Assembly (NCBI RefSeq): GCF_011386835.1
Contig: NC_088791.1
Span: 53,401,498-53,465,497, forward strand
Direction of reading: 5' to 3'
DNA: 64,000 bases
Origin: Chrysemys picta bellii
Lineage: Eukaryota; Chordata; Testudines; Emydidae
In this document: piece after piece, positions 44,650 to 55,239 of the stretch
How positions within the stretch are numbered: position 1 is the first letter of the stretch
How the letters are laid out: each line of letters starts with the position of its first letter
Notes under the pieces: model-generated
Told to the model about the DNA's origin: nothing
Database searches by the model: none
Seen by the model: only the letters and a program-made list of their open reading frames with translations
Made by a program: the position numbers and the translations under genes

Positions 44650-45943
44650 TCCAGATGATGAAGATGTCATCAATATAGCGTAGGTAGAGAAGGGGCATGA
44701 GTGGACGGGAGCTGAGGAAGCGTTGTTCCAGGTCAGCCATAAAAATGTTGGCATATTGTGGGGCCATGCGGGTGCCCATAGCGGTGCCACTGGTCTGGAG
44801 GTATATATTGTCACCAAATTTGAAATAATTGTGTGTGAGGATAAAGTCACAGAGCTCAGCAATAAGTTGTGCTGTGTCATCATCAGGGATACTGTTCCTG
44901 ACAGCTTGTATTCCATCTGTATGTGGGATGTTTGTGTAGAGAGCCTCTACATCCATGGTGGCTAGGATGGTGTTTTCTGGGAGGTCACCAATGCATTGTA
45001 GTTTCCTCAGGAAATCTGTGGTGTCACGGAGGTAGCTGGGAGTGCTGGTGGCGTAGGGTCTGAGTAGGGAGTCCACATATCCAGACAGTCCTTCAGTGAG
45101 AGTGCCAATGCCCGAGATGATGGGGCGTCCAGGATTTCCAGGTTTGTGGATCTTAGGTAGTAGATAGAATAACCCCGGTCGGGGCTCTAAGGGTATGTTG
45201 ATTTGTTCCTGTGTTAGTGTAGGGAGTGTCCTGAGTAGATGGTGTAGTTTCTTAGTGTATTCCTCAGTGGGATCTGAGGAAAGCGGCCTGTAGAATTGGG
45301 TATTGGAGAGTTGTCTGGCAGCCTCCTTCTGGTAGTCAGACCTGTTCATGATGACAACAGCACCTCCTTTATCAGCTTCTTTGATGATAATGTCAGGGTG
45401 GTTTCTGAGGCTGTGGATGGCATTGCGTTCTGCACGACTTAGGTTATGAGGCAAGCGATGTTGTTTTTCCACAATTTCTGCCTGTGCACGTCGGCGGAAG
45501 CATTCTATGTATAGGTCCAGACTGTCATTTCGACCCTCAGGAGGAGTCCATGTGGAGTTCTTCTTCCTGTGTTGTTGGTGGGAGGGTATCTGTGTATCAG
45601 TGCGCTGTTCAGTGTTATCATGAAAGTATTCTTTGAGTCGGAGGCGGCGAAAGTAGGCTTCCAGATCACCACAGAACTGTATCATGTTCGTGGGGGTGCT
45701 GGGGCAAAAGGAGAGTCCCCGAGATAGGACAGACTCTTCTGCTGGGTTGAGTGTGTAGCTGGATAAATTGACGATATTGCTGGGTGAGTTAGGGGTACCC
45801 CTGTTGTGGCCCATGGGAAGGAGGCCCTGGAAGAATTCCACCATGCTTTCAACAGCTTCCACCCCACCATCAACCTCAGCCTGGACCAATCTACACGGGA
45901 GGTCCACTTCCTGGACACCACCGTACAAATAAGCGATGGCCAC
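43538..45943 (-). CDS. Penelope-like RT plus GIY-YIG endonuclease, 5'-truncated
   Basis: An 801-codon stop-free frame; its first codon is GTG, not ATG, so translation of this copy is doubtful. Residues 1 to about 45 are antisense sequence of the right arm read through the dimer junction; PLE protein begins around residue 46. RT motifs: ADKGGAVVIMN (190-200), LPKIHKPG..GRPIISG (262-277), TMDVEALYTNIPH (329-341), GTAMGTRMAPQYANIFMADLE (386-406) and YIDD (423-426). A Cys-rich linker (PCNKPRCQLC, CQQC) precedes the nuclease: NVIYAI (679-684), MYIGQTGQSLRKR (693-705) and VGEHF (722-726). Such enzymes nick the target and prime reverse transcription there. The vertebrate Neptune-type group is likely. 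Confidence 0.88.
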   Translation of the reverse strand: MAIAYLYGGVQEVDLPCRLVQAEVDGGVEAVESMVEFFQGLLPMGHNRGTPNSPSNIVNLSSYTLNPAEESVLSRGLSFCPSTPTNMIQFCGDLEAYFRRLRLKEYFHDNTEQRTDTQIPSHQQHRKKNSTWTPPEGRNDSLDLYIECFRRRAQAEIVEKQHRLPHNLSRAERNAIHSLRNHPDIIIKEADKGGAVVIMNRSDYQKEAARQLSNTQFYRPLSSDPTEEYTKKLHHLLRTLPTLTQEQINIPLEPRPGLFYLLPKIHKPGNPGRPIISGIGTLTEGLSGYVDSLLRPYATSTPSYLRDTTDFLRKLQCIGDLPENTILATMDVEALYTNIPHTDGIQAVRNSIPDDDTAQLIAELCDFILTHNYFKFGDNIYLQTSGTAMGTRMAPQYANIFMADLEQRFLSSRPLMPLLYLRYIDDIFIIWTHGKEALEEFHHAFNSFHPTINLSLDQSTREVHFLDTTVQISDGHINTTLYRKPTDRYAYLHASSFHPGHTTRSIVYSQALRYNRICSNPSDRDQHLQDLHLAFSKLRYPHKEIKKQINRARRVPRSLLLQDRPRRETNRTPLAITYSPQLKPLQRIISDLQPILDNDPSLSQTLGGRPVLAHRQPANLKHILTSNHAPHHNNSNSGTNPCNKPRCQLCPHIYTSNTITGPNQISYNITGSFTCTSTNVIYAIICQQCPSAMYIGQTGQSLRKRINGHKSDIRNGNIQKPVGEHFNLPGHTIADVKVAILQQKNFRTRLQRETAELQFICKFDTIRSGLNKDCEWLSNYRNSFSSLGVHTSTASRAPHPP

Positions 45944-46921
45944 ATTAACACCACCCTATACCGAAAACCCACCGACCGCTATGCCTACCTTCATGCCTCC
46001 AGCTTCCACCCCGGTCACACCACACGATCCATCGTCTACAGCCAAGCACTGAGGTACAATCGCATCTGCTCCAACCCCTCAGACAGAGACCAACACCTAC
46101 AAGATCTTCACCTAGCATTCTCAAAACTACGATACCCACACAAGGAAATAAAGAAACAAATCAACAGAGCCAGACGTGTACCCAGAAGCCTCCTGCTACA
46201 AGACAGGCCCAGAAGAGAAACCAACAGAACTCCACTGGCCATCACCTACAGTCCTCAGCTTAAACCTCTCCAACGCATCATCAGTGATCTACAACCCATC
46301 CTGGACAATGATCCCTCACTTTCACAGACCTTGGGAGGCAGGCCAGTCCTCGCCCACAGACAACCTGCCAACCTTAAGCATATTCTCACCAGCAACCACG
46401 CACCACACCATAACAACTCTAACTCAGGAACCAACCCATGCAACAAACCTCGATGCCAACTCTGCCCACATATCTACACCAGCAACACCATCACTGGACC
46501 TAACCAGATCAGCTACAACATCACCGGCTCATTCACCTGCACGTCCACCAATGTTATATATGCTATCATATGCCAGCAATGCCCCTCTGCTATGTACATT
46601 GGCCAAACTGGACAGTCACTACGCAAGAGGATAAATGGACACAAGTCAGATATCAGGAATGGCAATATACAAAAACCTGTAGGAGAACACTTCAACCTCC
46701 CTGGCCACACAATAGCAGATGTAAAGGTTGCCATCTTACAGCAAAAAAACTTCAGGACCAGACTCCAAAGAGAAACTGCTGAGCTCCAGTTCATTTGCAA
46801 ATTTGATACCATCAGATCAGGATTAAACAAAGACTGTGAATGGCTATCCAACTACAGAAACAGTTTCTCCTCCCTTGGTGTTCACACCTCAACTGCTAGC
46901 AGAGCACCTCACCCTCCCTGA
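45806..46921 (+). pseudogene. Second PLE copy: RT end plus GIY-YIG endonuclease
   Basis: The stop-free frame on the + strand has no ATG at its start (GTG at 45806) and begins just after the YIDD box (HGKEALEEFHHAF). It keeps the RT thumb, Cys-rich linker and complete GIY-YIG domain and ends RAPHPP. It is identical in protein to the last 369 residues of the leftward copy. Without the RT palm it is non-functional alone, although the nuclease domain is intact. Confidence 0.85.
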
Positions 46922-47072
46922 TTGAACTAACCTCGTTATCTCCACACTGATATATACCTGCCTCTGGAGATTTCCATTACTTGCATCTGAAGAAGTGAGG
47001 TTCTTACCCACGAAAGCTTATGCTCCCAGTACTTCTGTTAGTCTCAAAGGTGCCACAGGACCCTCTGTTGCT
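45810..47072 (+). repeat. Right arm of the PLE inverted repeat
   Basis: Inverted copy of 43387-44649. It contains the RT end, cysteine-rich linker, GIY-YIG nuclease, 3' UTR and PLE end, but stops at gttgct without the 38-bp tail found on the left copy. Confidence 0.9.
46987..47026 (+). ncRNA. Hammerhead-like core at the PLE end (right arm)
   Basis: The order ctgaaga, agtgaggttcttacccac, gaaa, gc-ttat-gc-tc repeats the layout seen at 8660. Here stem II is weaker (a mismatch within gtgagg / cccac), so this copy is less likely to fold or cleave. The reverse-complement counterpart lies at 43433-43472 on the - strand, and another at 51233-51272. Confidence 0.3.
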
Positions 47073-47162
47073 TATCACCAGTTTAGGGTGTCTACCCTGT
47101 TTTCACCCAATCTGACCTAAGATTGGCACTCTCAGTTGTGAGCCAGATGCCAGGCAACGTGA

Positions 47163-49249
47163 CAACTGTTGTGGGTTGTCTCTTCAATTTTAAAAGGCCA
47201 GTTACAAGACATCCTAATAACGAGTAAACTGACATGGGGTGCTCAATAAAGGCCAGGTAGTCAGCAAGCAGGCATTCAGAAATAAAAGGCTGAACTTCCA
47301 TTGATTTCTGTGGGACAGCCCTTAAGCAGCTATGCCAAGGGGCATAATGGCACTGAGCATCTGTAGTATCAGGAAACATAAAGGTGGAATAAAGCCACTT
47401 TTACAGCCACACCCCTTAACTGTGCAAAGTTTGACCTTGTTGCAGCCCTGAATCTAGCCGCATCACTTTAGAACTCCTTTTTAAAATTATTATACCAAAA
47501 TTCCTGGGAAAGTCATAGCCTGAAATGAGATATGTGGAACTACAGGAAGACTTGTTTGGTGGAAGTTAGGGTGGGGCATGTTTAAAAATTCAGGCTTATA
47601 ATGGGAAGCCAGCTTCAACCTTAGCTGTGACTCTGCCACTCACTACAGTTAATGTGGATTTAGTGCTTATCAAAGGTGTTCTGAAAATCCTGAAGTCTGA
47701 AGGTATCTGCACAGCAAGCAAAATATGGGAAATGGCAGTATCCAGGGTAAAATTCTTCTCCCGTGTGTCTCATTTGTGTTTGAAAAGAACCACTTCTAGA
47801 CGTTATAGGACAGATCATTCTCCATGCCTTTCAAGAAGTTTGACCCTGCAGAGAATGCCAAAAATGGTACCAATTGTGGTGATTTTTTTTTTCTTTTCAT
47901 GATTTGGGAAACAAACTGAGACCAAGCTGATTTCACTGCCTTTTTCCTTTTCAAATCGGACATACTGCATATATCATGACTGACAAAGTAAGAGACGCAA
48001 GGAAAAATTCCATCATCTTAACATAAGGTTTTTCCCTGCAGATAATAGATGCACTTAACAGAAAATAATCTATTTGAGACATGTACACAAAAACTCGTAC
48101 TAGTGCTTGATAGATGGAACGCAGCAGGAATGCATTTGGGTAAGACAGCTTTGATCAGAAACTCTTGGAGATGCTGGACTATGAAAATGACTTTAGTTGT
48201 GCATCATATTATTTATCTTGCAGGCAATGAGTCATTAATTGGAAACAAACTAAAACCTCACCAGGAGATCCACTCTGGGCTAGATAAACCTACCATGGTA
48301 TTACACTGAGTGCAGGGAAATTAATATTTTTCCTCATTTCATAACTGAATGTGCTGATGACCATTAATTGTATTTTAAAATGTTCTCCCCAGGATATCCT
48401 CAAGAGATGCAAAGTCTCATATCTATATGATAAACAATACAAAAATATAGAGAAGAGCTGAGCAGGTACATTAGCATAAGAGCATAAAGAACTCAGCTAC
48501 CATTGTATTCTTTTCAACTTTTCAACATTTATTATTTTTTCTTCTTGCTGCATATTGCCTTTTCGATAGACTCACAAGTAGCTTTTGTAACAAATGTTTT
48601 TCTCATTTCATAGCCATACAAACAACAGGTCTTGAATGTAACAAAAAGACAAACTAGCCTACAAAAAATATAATGAACACAGATTTCCCCAAATACATTA
48701 TAATTACAGAAACAGCAGTGCTAAAAAGCTGTGGTCTCATCTACTGGGAAAATTCAATGGCCTTCAATATTTCTAGTTTCTAATGGGATAATTTACCAGT
48801 CCCCAAATGTGCTACTTTATAAAACACACAGGTGAATTGATTCAAAGTCTCATAAGGACATTTTTCTTATACTGAGTATGAATCTAAAAAAGTGCTAGCA
48901 AGTTGGCACTCACAAGGAGTGACTATATCAAATACCTGGCTCTCCCTTTTTTAGGAGTCAGCTTACTCCATTATCTGTGATTATTCTGGTGATATTGACA
49001 GGCAGACATGGCCATTTTGGTATCGCAAGCCCAGCCCACCTGGGTGTTTATCCTGTGATGTAGAGTATTTGAGCCCTTAATGGTATGCATGCCATATACA
49101 AAACTCAGTTTTGGAGTTTGACACGTGGGTCCCAATGCATGAACTCCACCCACCTGGACTCCCACTTGTCCAAAGAACCCCACTGAAGTCATTGGGACTC
49201 TTTGTGGGGCAATGAACTACCCCTGCAAAGCTCACTGATCTGGATCACT
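47163..49249. other. Unique stretch, no gene seen
   Basis: No motif-bearing open frame or clear repeat end. Frames at 47627-47902 and 48049-48309 have no recognisable domain. Confidence 0.4.
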
Positions 49250-49985
49250 GAGTGTAGCCTCCGAATTTGACATTCCTGCATGTACCCCAGAATTTGACAG
49301 TATTGCAGTCAGCCATTTTGTATGGTCAGTCACCACAGCTGAAACCCAAACATCCCATTGCTAGAAATAATCTTAGGCCCTGACAGGCAAGGCAGTGAAG
49401 CTGCATGTTTGCAATTTTGCTATCAGAATGAGATAAGAAGTGAAAGTACTGTGAAAACAGAAGAAATGTTTGGACAGTCGCCTTTGGTTTTACGTCCCTC
49501 TAACATGTAAGTTTTATTGTTGCTATGACTAGAAATGTTTTGCTGATAAGGAGAATAATAAATTGTTATTGGTTGTTGCTAGGGAAATCGTTAGCCCATT
49601 AGGGGCTACAATGAGTTATATGCTTTGTTTGGAGAAAATTTATAAAACGTTTAGTTAAAAAGTGTGCTTTGGAGTAATGCAAGGAAGCTTTTCTTTGGGC
49701 AAGGATCTAACACCTAAGTTCTCCAACAGCTAGATGGAAGGAGGGGCCCCTGGAAGCCTGGCTGTTGTTTCCTCGAAACCATCTTAACTTTGGTAAATAT
49801 AAAGGTTTAAGATGCTCTGAACCGAATGCTACAGCATGTGTGTGCACGCGCGTGCGTGTGCACCCTGGAGACCTAATAAAAAAGTAGTTTTAGGTGAAAG
49901 CACTCTGGTTTGTTTCAATCATATATTAGATGGAGGAGCTGTGCCCCCATTTATTAGTTTCTGCCACTGCCTCACCACAAGAGAA
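49250..49985 (+). mobile_element. Possible LTR
   Basis: A TATA-like tttataaaacg near 49640 and a poly(A) signal aataaa near 49876 lie about 240 bp apart, with tgtagcc at the left and caccaca at the right; together these suggest an LTR reading rightward. A 30-bp alternating purine-pyrimidine segment (gtgtgtgcacgcgcgtgcg, 49836-49860) sits between them. No target duplication was found, so the call is tentative. Confidence 0.35.
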
Positions 49986-50801
49986 ACAGTTAAGTTACCA
50001 CTGCTTTAGGTTCTGAAAACCTGGGTAACATGAGCACTTACATTAACTTGCAGAAACTAAATACAAAAAGAAAGACTCCTCATTTTACTGCATTATTTAT
50101 GTGGCAAATAGTTGGATGCTTTTGTTTGTTTGAAATTTCATATTTACTATGCATATTGCAATGACGAAGACACTAGAGTGACTAGTAGATCTATTTATGG
50201 TTCCTGTTCTGACCCTTACAAGTATTCTCTTAGTTCTCCTGACAAGTGCAGTGTGGGGGATTAAGTTATGTTTTCACACAAAATGTAGTAATAAACATGA
50301 AACACACAGGTACGCTGGTAAGAGACTGGTCTTTATTCCCTGGCTCCAGCCACATGTTGTGGTTCATGGTTACAAAAATGTATACCCACATGAAATGGCA
50401 GGAGTCCGTATCACTGATTTTGGTGGCTATTGTAATACTGTTCACAATGTGAAAGCCATGTCATGTTTCTCTTCAGGTGTGTAAAGTGAAGATTTAATTG
50501 TTACTTGATCACTGTCTTTCAGTTCAGTAGGGTATATAATATATCTTACAGCTATGATGGCTGTTATCATTTAATGACCAAGCACCTAGGGTGAGAGCAT
50601 TCTCAAGTGATACTGTGTTACAAAAGAAAATAAACAAGCACAACAGGAATAGCTTTTTCTTACTGGCACCTTGGAAAGATGACCCATTTACCTTTTCTTT
50701 CCAATGGCAAAAACACATTCCATTTTTTTAATATATATAATTAATTTTCATGTAGAAAAGACTTGAGGATGTAACACGGGATATCAAACTATAGTATTTT
50801 A

Positions 50802-50993
50802 CAGAGACCAGATGAGCAAGTAATATCTTTTATTGGACCAACTTCTGTTGGTCAGAGAGACAAACTTTCAAGTTCTGTATTAGCTCAAAAGCTTGTCTCT
50901 CTGACCAACAGAAGTTGATCCAATAGAAGATATTACCTCACCCACCTTGTCTTGATAATATCCTGGGACCAACATGGCTACAACAATATCGCA
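50802..50993. mobile_element. Fold-back repeat of a second PLE-like family (192 bp)
   Basis: The insertion has a perfect 12-bp duplication tatagtatttta (50790-50801 and 50994-51005). Arms 50820-50866 and 50890-50936 are inverted copies carrying ggaccaacttctgttggtc and gaccaacagaagttgatcc. The right part continues ccaccttgtc...gggaccaacatggctac. The single-arm relative is at 7889-8029. The layout and target size match the fold-back PLE end at 8607, so it is probably the terminal region of another PLE family. Confidence 0.75.
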
Positions 50994-51183
50994 TATAGTA
51001 TTTTAGACAGTTTGCTATGACCATATCAGACATATGCATTCCATTCATAGAAAAACTTGTCTTAGATTGTCATGCTCTGTTACCTTCTTAGCCGATGGTA
51101 TGCAGTGACCCAGATACTCTGTTGCATGGGGTTTATTTTGGTTGCAACACAGAAAGGGGGCCATCATGGTTGTCTTCCTGATT

Positions 51184-51568
51184 GAAGGCAACAGAGGGTC
51201 CTGTGGCACCTTTGAGACTAACAGAAGTACTGGGAGCATAAGCTTTCGTGGGTAAGAACCTCACTTCTTCAGATGCAAGTAATGGAAATCTCCAGAGGCA
51301 GGTATATATCAGTGTGGAGATAACGAGGTTAGTTCAATCAGGGAGGGTGAGGTGCTCTGCTAGCAGTTGAGGTGTGAACACCAAGGGAGGAGAAACTGTT
51401 TCTGTAGTTGGATAGCCATTCACAGTCTTTGTTTAATCCTGATCTGATGGTGTCAAATTTGCAAATGAACTGGAGCTCAGCAGTTTCTCTTTGGAGTCTG
51501 GTCCTGAAGTTTTTTTGCTGTAAGATGGCAACCTTAACATCTGCTATTGTGTGGCCAGGGAGGTTGAA
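51184..51568 (-). mobile_element. Truncated, very young PLE copy (385 bp)
   Basis: Flanked by the 12-bp duplication gtcttcctgatt (51172-51183 and 51569-51580). Read on the - strand it starts inside the GIY-YIG domain (FNLPGHTIADVKVAIL) and runs through the C-terminus and 3' UTR to the PLE end. Compared with 43388-43768 only one base difference was seen (51536 versus 43736). The last 4 bases of the insertion (gaag) are not PLE sequence at that position. Confidence 0.92.
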
Positions 51569-51580
51569 GTCTTCCTGATT

Positions 51581-54500
51581 ATCTGCCCAGCTTCTGGGGT
51601 CTGCTCTAACCTGTACCAGCTGACTATAATTCCTTTCCAACTCTTTTTTGCTCCTTGCACAGGTAGCTATGGAAAGGGAGATATAGGAGCCAGCTATGTG
51701 ACCTTTATACCTGCTGGGGACGTCTCCATGTCAGGGATATCCCCAGTTTGGGGGTTAGGATCAGTCTTTGGAGTAATGTGGGGCAGCAGATCTGCCCCTT
51801 TAGTTCAAGACATTGTCAACTGCCTCCACAAAACTAGGATATATGTACCACAACCTACATGGTTATGGCTAAAATTTTCACATTTAGATCTGTAAAGTAT
51901 GGCATTGAAATATGTGACCTAAGTTTCAGAGGTCCTGAGCATCCACAGATCAGTTGTAACCAAAATTCGGCGGGGGGGGGGGGGGGAGGATTTACTAAAG
52001 GACATTCTCTGGGAATACAGGTGCAGAGAGTGATGAAGAGAGTCAGAGAAACATGACCTGCCAAGAACCACACATCATTATGATGACAGCAGTTGGAAAT
52101 GCAATATTATTTTCTCCTTTCATGTAACAGAGACTGCAGCACAACTGTGAAAAGGCTAAATGAGAATTTATGCATTTCAGTAAGAATCCTTTTATTCCAA
52201 ATCAGATGCATGGATAATCAATTTAAGACTTAGAAAAACTGAGTAAATGGTAACCACAAATGAAAATGTCTTTAATGTTGCATTGGCATTCTCCCCATTA
52301 AATTGCCATCCTGCATTGCTTCCAGAGGTAGGTGGCTTGTTTACTCTTTAAGAATAATATGCAAAAGAGAAAAGGGACACATGAAATAAATAGAAGTATG
52401 CAGAGTGAGTGAGTTTTAGAATTTTCTTTCTAAGATAGCTGAACTAGTATGTTAGTTTTCTCTAATTTCTTAATGTTTTTCTTCACTGCAATGCTCTTCC
52501 ATTGTAACACTCTGAAGTTTAAGGCCATTCTAGATCAGCAGAGAAGACATCACACCTTTTTATCCTGAACATCTTTTATACATTCACCCATTTTAAACTG
52601 TATCTCTTTCGGACACAAAAATTCCAAGAATAGCATTAAGACACAGCTGGAGGAGTGCTGTGTCATTATTCTCTTTTATTGTTAATGACTGCGAGTAATA
52701 AAAAATATCTTTGGTTAGGATCCCAATAAAATGGATTATTTATTTAATGGGATTTATCCATCTGAATTCAGCTACGAATTCATCCGGAAATAAAAATTGC
52801 ACATTATCTGGTAAATTGGCAAAATATTTATATATGTACCGCTACATTCTACTGTATCAAATCAAAACTGCATTGTGCCATAGGGCCTATATCACTAGCA
52901 GCTAATGGAGAACATCCTATAGCTCAGTACTAAAGGCAAGTGCTTTTGGAGGAGGAGGATTCATGCTATATTCTTTCTGCTGCCACTCAGATGTTTTAAA
53001 TGGCCCCAATGTACAAGATTTCATATAATATTAATTAGAAAAATGCATGAGCAATGAGAAGACTCAAGATCTTTTTTAAATCTACCAGAAGAATTGCATC
53101 CTCACACAACTGAAGGTCCATGCTGCAAAAAGAACATGTGATAAAAAACCTCTTTCTTTGTGACTTGGGTTGCAACTATAAATAATGAACCTCCTGGATC
53201 CCTCATTGAATGGTTTCAGTGCATGTTTTTCTGCTAGCTTTATCCTTATCCTGTGGTCCCTGTTTAGACAAGTCCCTTAAGACTCCATCTCAGGCATACT
53301 ATGAAAGGCGCAAACACTATGCAACCTTGGCAGAGATCATTACCAAAACACACACATATCTTTATAAGCTTACTTCTTGGCTCCTAATGTATAACTCTGT
53401 CACAATAGTGCCTTGAAGTGCAAAGTGAAACGGAGCAATTCTTCCTTCCAAAACACTCAGGGGGCTCCCCTGTGACAGACCTGGAGATGGCTGAATATAT
53501 CTCACCAAGACAGATGTGAAAAATAAATAGAAACATGATAAACAAAGAAGAAATATAAAATAAAAAGTACAGGTACAGGAAGACGTTATTTATTAGTGTG
53601 CTCTATAGAGTATTGGTTTGGAGGACATACCACACATTTCACTCTTAGTTGTGAATGTCTGGGCTTTTACTGCACTCTGGAAATCTCCAGCATGTTTAAT
53701 GTTCTATTAATGTAGGGTTTTGAGAGTGTGTGAATGGTGCGTATTATGTGTGTGCACTTGACTCATATTGAGTTAAAGACATAAAGCATAATTAGAAATT
53801 AAAGTAGAATGCATGAAACTAACTAGATATTTCTGCATCATTAACAGCTGTCTAATCTCTCTCTCCCTCCTAATGTAATAGAATGGGTACAGTGCCCTCT
53901 GCTAGCTACTATATCCAGTCTCATCAGGCGTGGGTGTTCATGGTAATTGCAAGGTACTGATCTTCAAAGAAATCAGCTTTGAAGAATAGGTTACATACGG
54001 GAGTTAGCCATAGGCAACTTTGTTTTAACAAAACCTCAGTCCACATGATTTGGTTTTAAAAACCCCAAATCAAAGCCACCAAAATACAGAGGATTATTTA
54101 AAATCCCAAGCTTCCACATTACCAAAAAGCACACAGGAGCAGACAAGAAATCTCACCTACTTGCTGTGGATTTCTGATATTGATGGAAGGCCTGTTGCCA
54201 TCTGGTGTCTTCTAATGAGAACATCTCTTGATAAGCAGGAGGGTAGGAAGGGGATCCCCAGCTCTTAGGAAGGTGAGGCAATGCTGAAGCAATTCCATCC
54301 CCAGCTGAGAAAAGAACATGGAATAGGGACTCTTCACCCAAGGACCCTACCCGAAGGGTACCCAGGAATGTACCTGCCTATGCAGGTGTCACGGTGCACC
54401 CTCCCATTTCCTATCTTAGCACCCTATGACTTCATATAGTCTCTCACACCTGTTAGCAGGTACTACTTGAATCGGGAGGTCTATGTTTTGCTTCTGTGCT

Positions 54501-55239
54501 AGCAGGGATTACTATGAGGAGATGCACCTATATATCTCCATATGTCATGCGTCTCTGCAAAGAACTTACCCTCTGCTTTACAAGTATTTGTGTCTGACAG
54601 TGGCTGGCCACTTTTCATGGAAAGCATTTGTGCACACAAACTACTCATTCAATGACATTTTCCATTTTTTGGCCCTGTCCCATGACAGTCTGGCAGACAT
54701 TGGGAAGTTGCAAAAACCTGAGGGTACAATCTGCATTTGTCTTGGCTCGTTCTTTCCAAGTGAGATTTACTTTATTATTTATTTATTTTGCTTGTCTCTT
54801 ACTCCACAGTTTGGGCCTTAATGATAAGATATTTGTAGTAAAGGGTGTCCCTTACAAATATAGTTAATTGTAATATATTTATGTTGTGTACTTCAACCAA
54901 GAATGGAAATAAATAAACTGAATTTTAGTTGTGGACTCTATAGGAATTTGTTTTGAAAAATGCTAAACAACTAAGAAATGAAATACTAAAGAGTGGCCAT
55001 TGCTCTTAAGAAATTAACCACCTCAATAATTAGGTACCTCAAGTGAAATGAAAATAATGAGTGAATGACAGATCATTTTACAGCAGAGAATAATTTGTTG
55101 CTATGGACAATGTTGCTGGTATCAGAAAAGGAATTTAACTTTCTAATGATCTTTTCATTCAAATTTGATTACGTCTGTATCACAGTTTTATTTCGTGTGG
55201 TGAGCATAACTGCTAGGAAAGATGTTATAATTATCATAC
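51581..55239. other. Unique stretch with a G homopolymer
   Basis: Includes a run of about 15 G at 51972-51986. No coding motif or repeat boundary was recognised in the remainder. Confidence 0.45.

Larger units (their letters stand above)
43349..47072. mobile_element. Penelope-like element, head-to-head inverted dimer (3.7 kb)
   Basis: A 14-bp duplication tatcaccagtttag (43335-43348 and 47073-47086) marks one insertion event. Inside, a leftward PLE copy (43349-45809) is joined at its 5' side to a rightward, more truncated copy (45810-47072). Arms 43387-44649 and 45810-47072 are inverted copies of 1,263 bp with no length difference. The left copy has an extra 38-bp tail (tatcagaggggtagccgtg...). 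The copies meet at the 8-bp palindrome cccatggg. PLEs are retroelements known for 5' truncation and inverted partial copies; this one is very young. Confidence 0.92.
42590..47162 (+). mobile_element. LTR-like element, split by the PLE dimer
   Basis: Sequence on both sides of the PLE reads as one block: agctaataaatctttagtta (poly(A) signal near 43047), gaggaagtgaccaaccc, tttatcacaaagtccagtttgtc, then after the PLE ggtgtctaccctgttttcac and gtgagccagatgccaggcaacgtgaca. The aataaa about 250 bp before the gtgaca end and the overall texture suggest a retroviral-type LTR reading rightward. No target duplication was found and the left boundary is approximate. Confidence 0.45.

Noticed and set aside
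43608..46851. Mirror-image open frames of 60-152 codons on both arms of the PLE palindrome
   Set aside because: They are shadows of the RT and GIY-YIG frame in other reading frames, duplicated by the inverted repeat.
49836..49860. Alternating purine-pyrimidine segment as a possible regulatory Z-DNA element
   Set aside because: Too short and lying within an LTR-like repeat; no further support.
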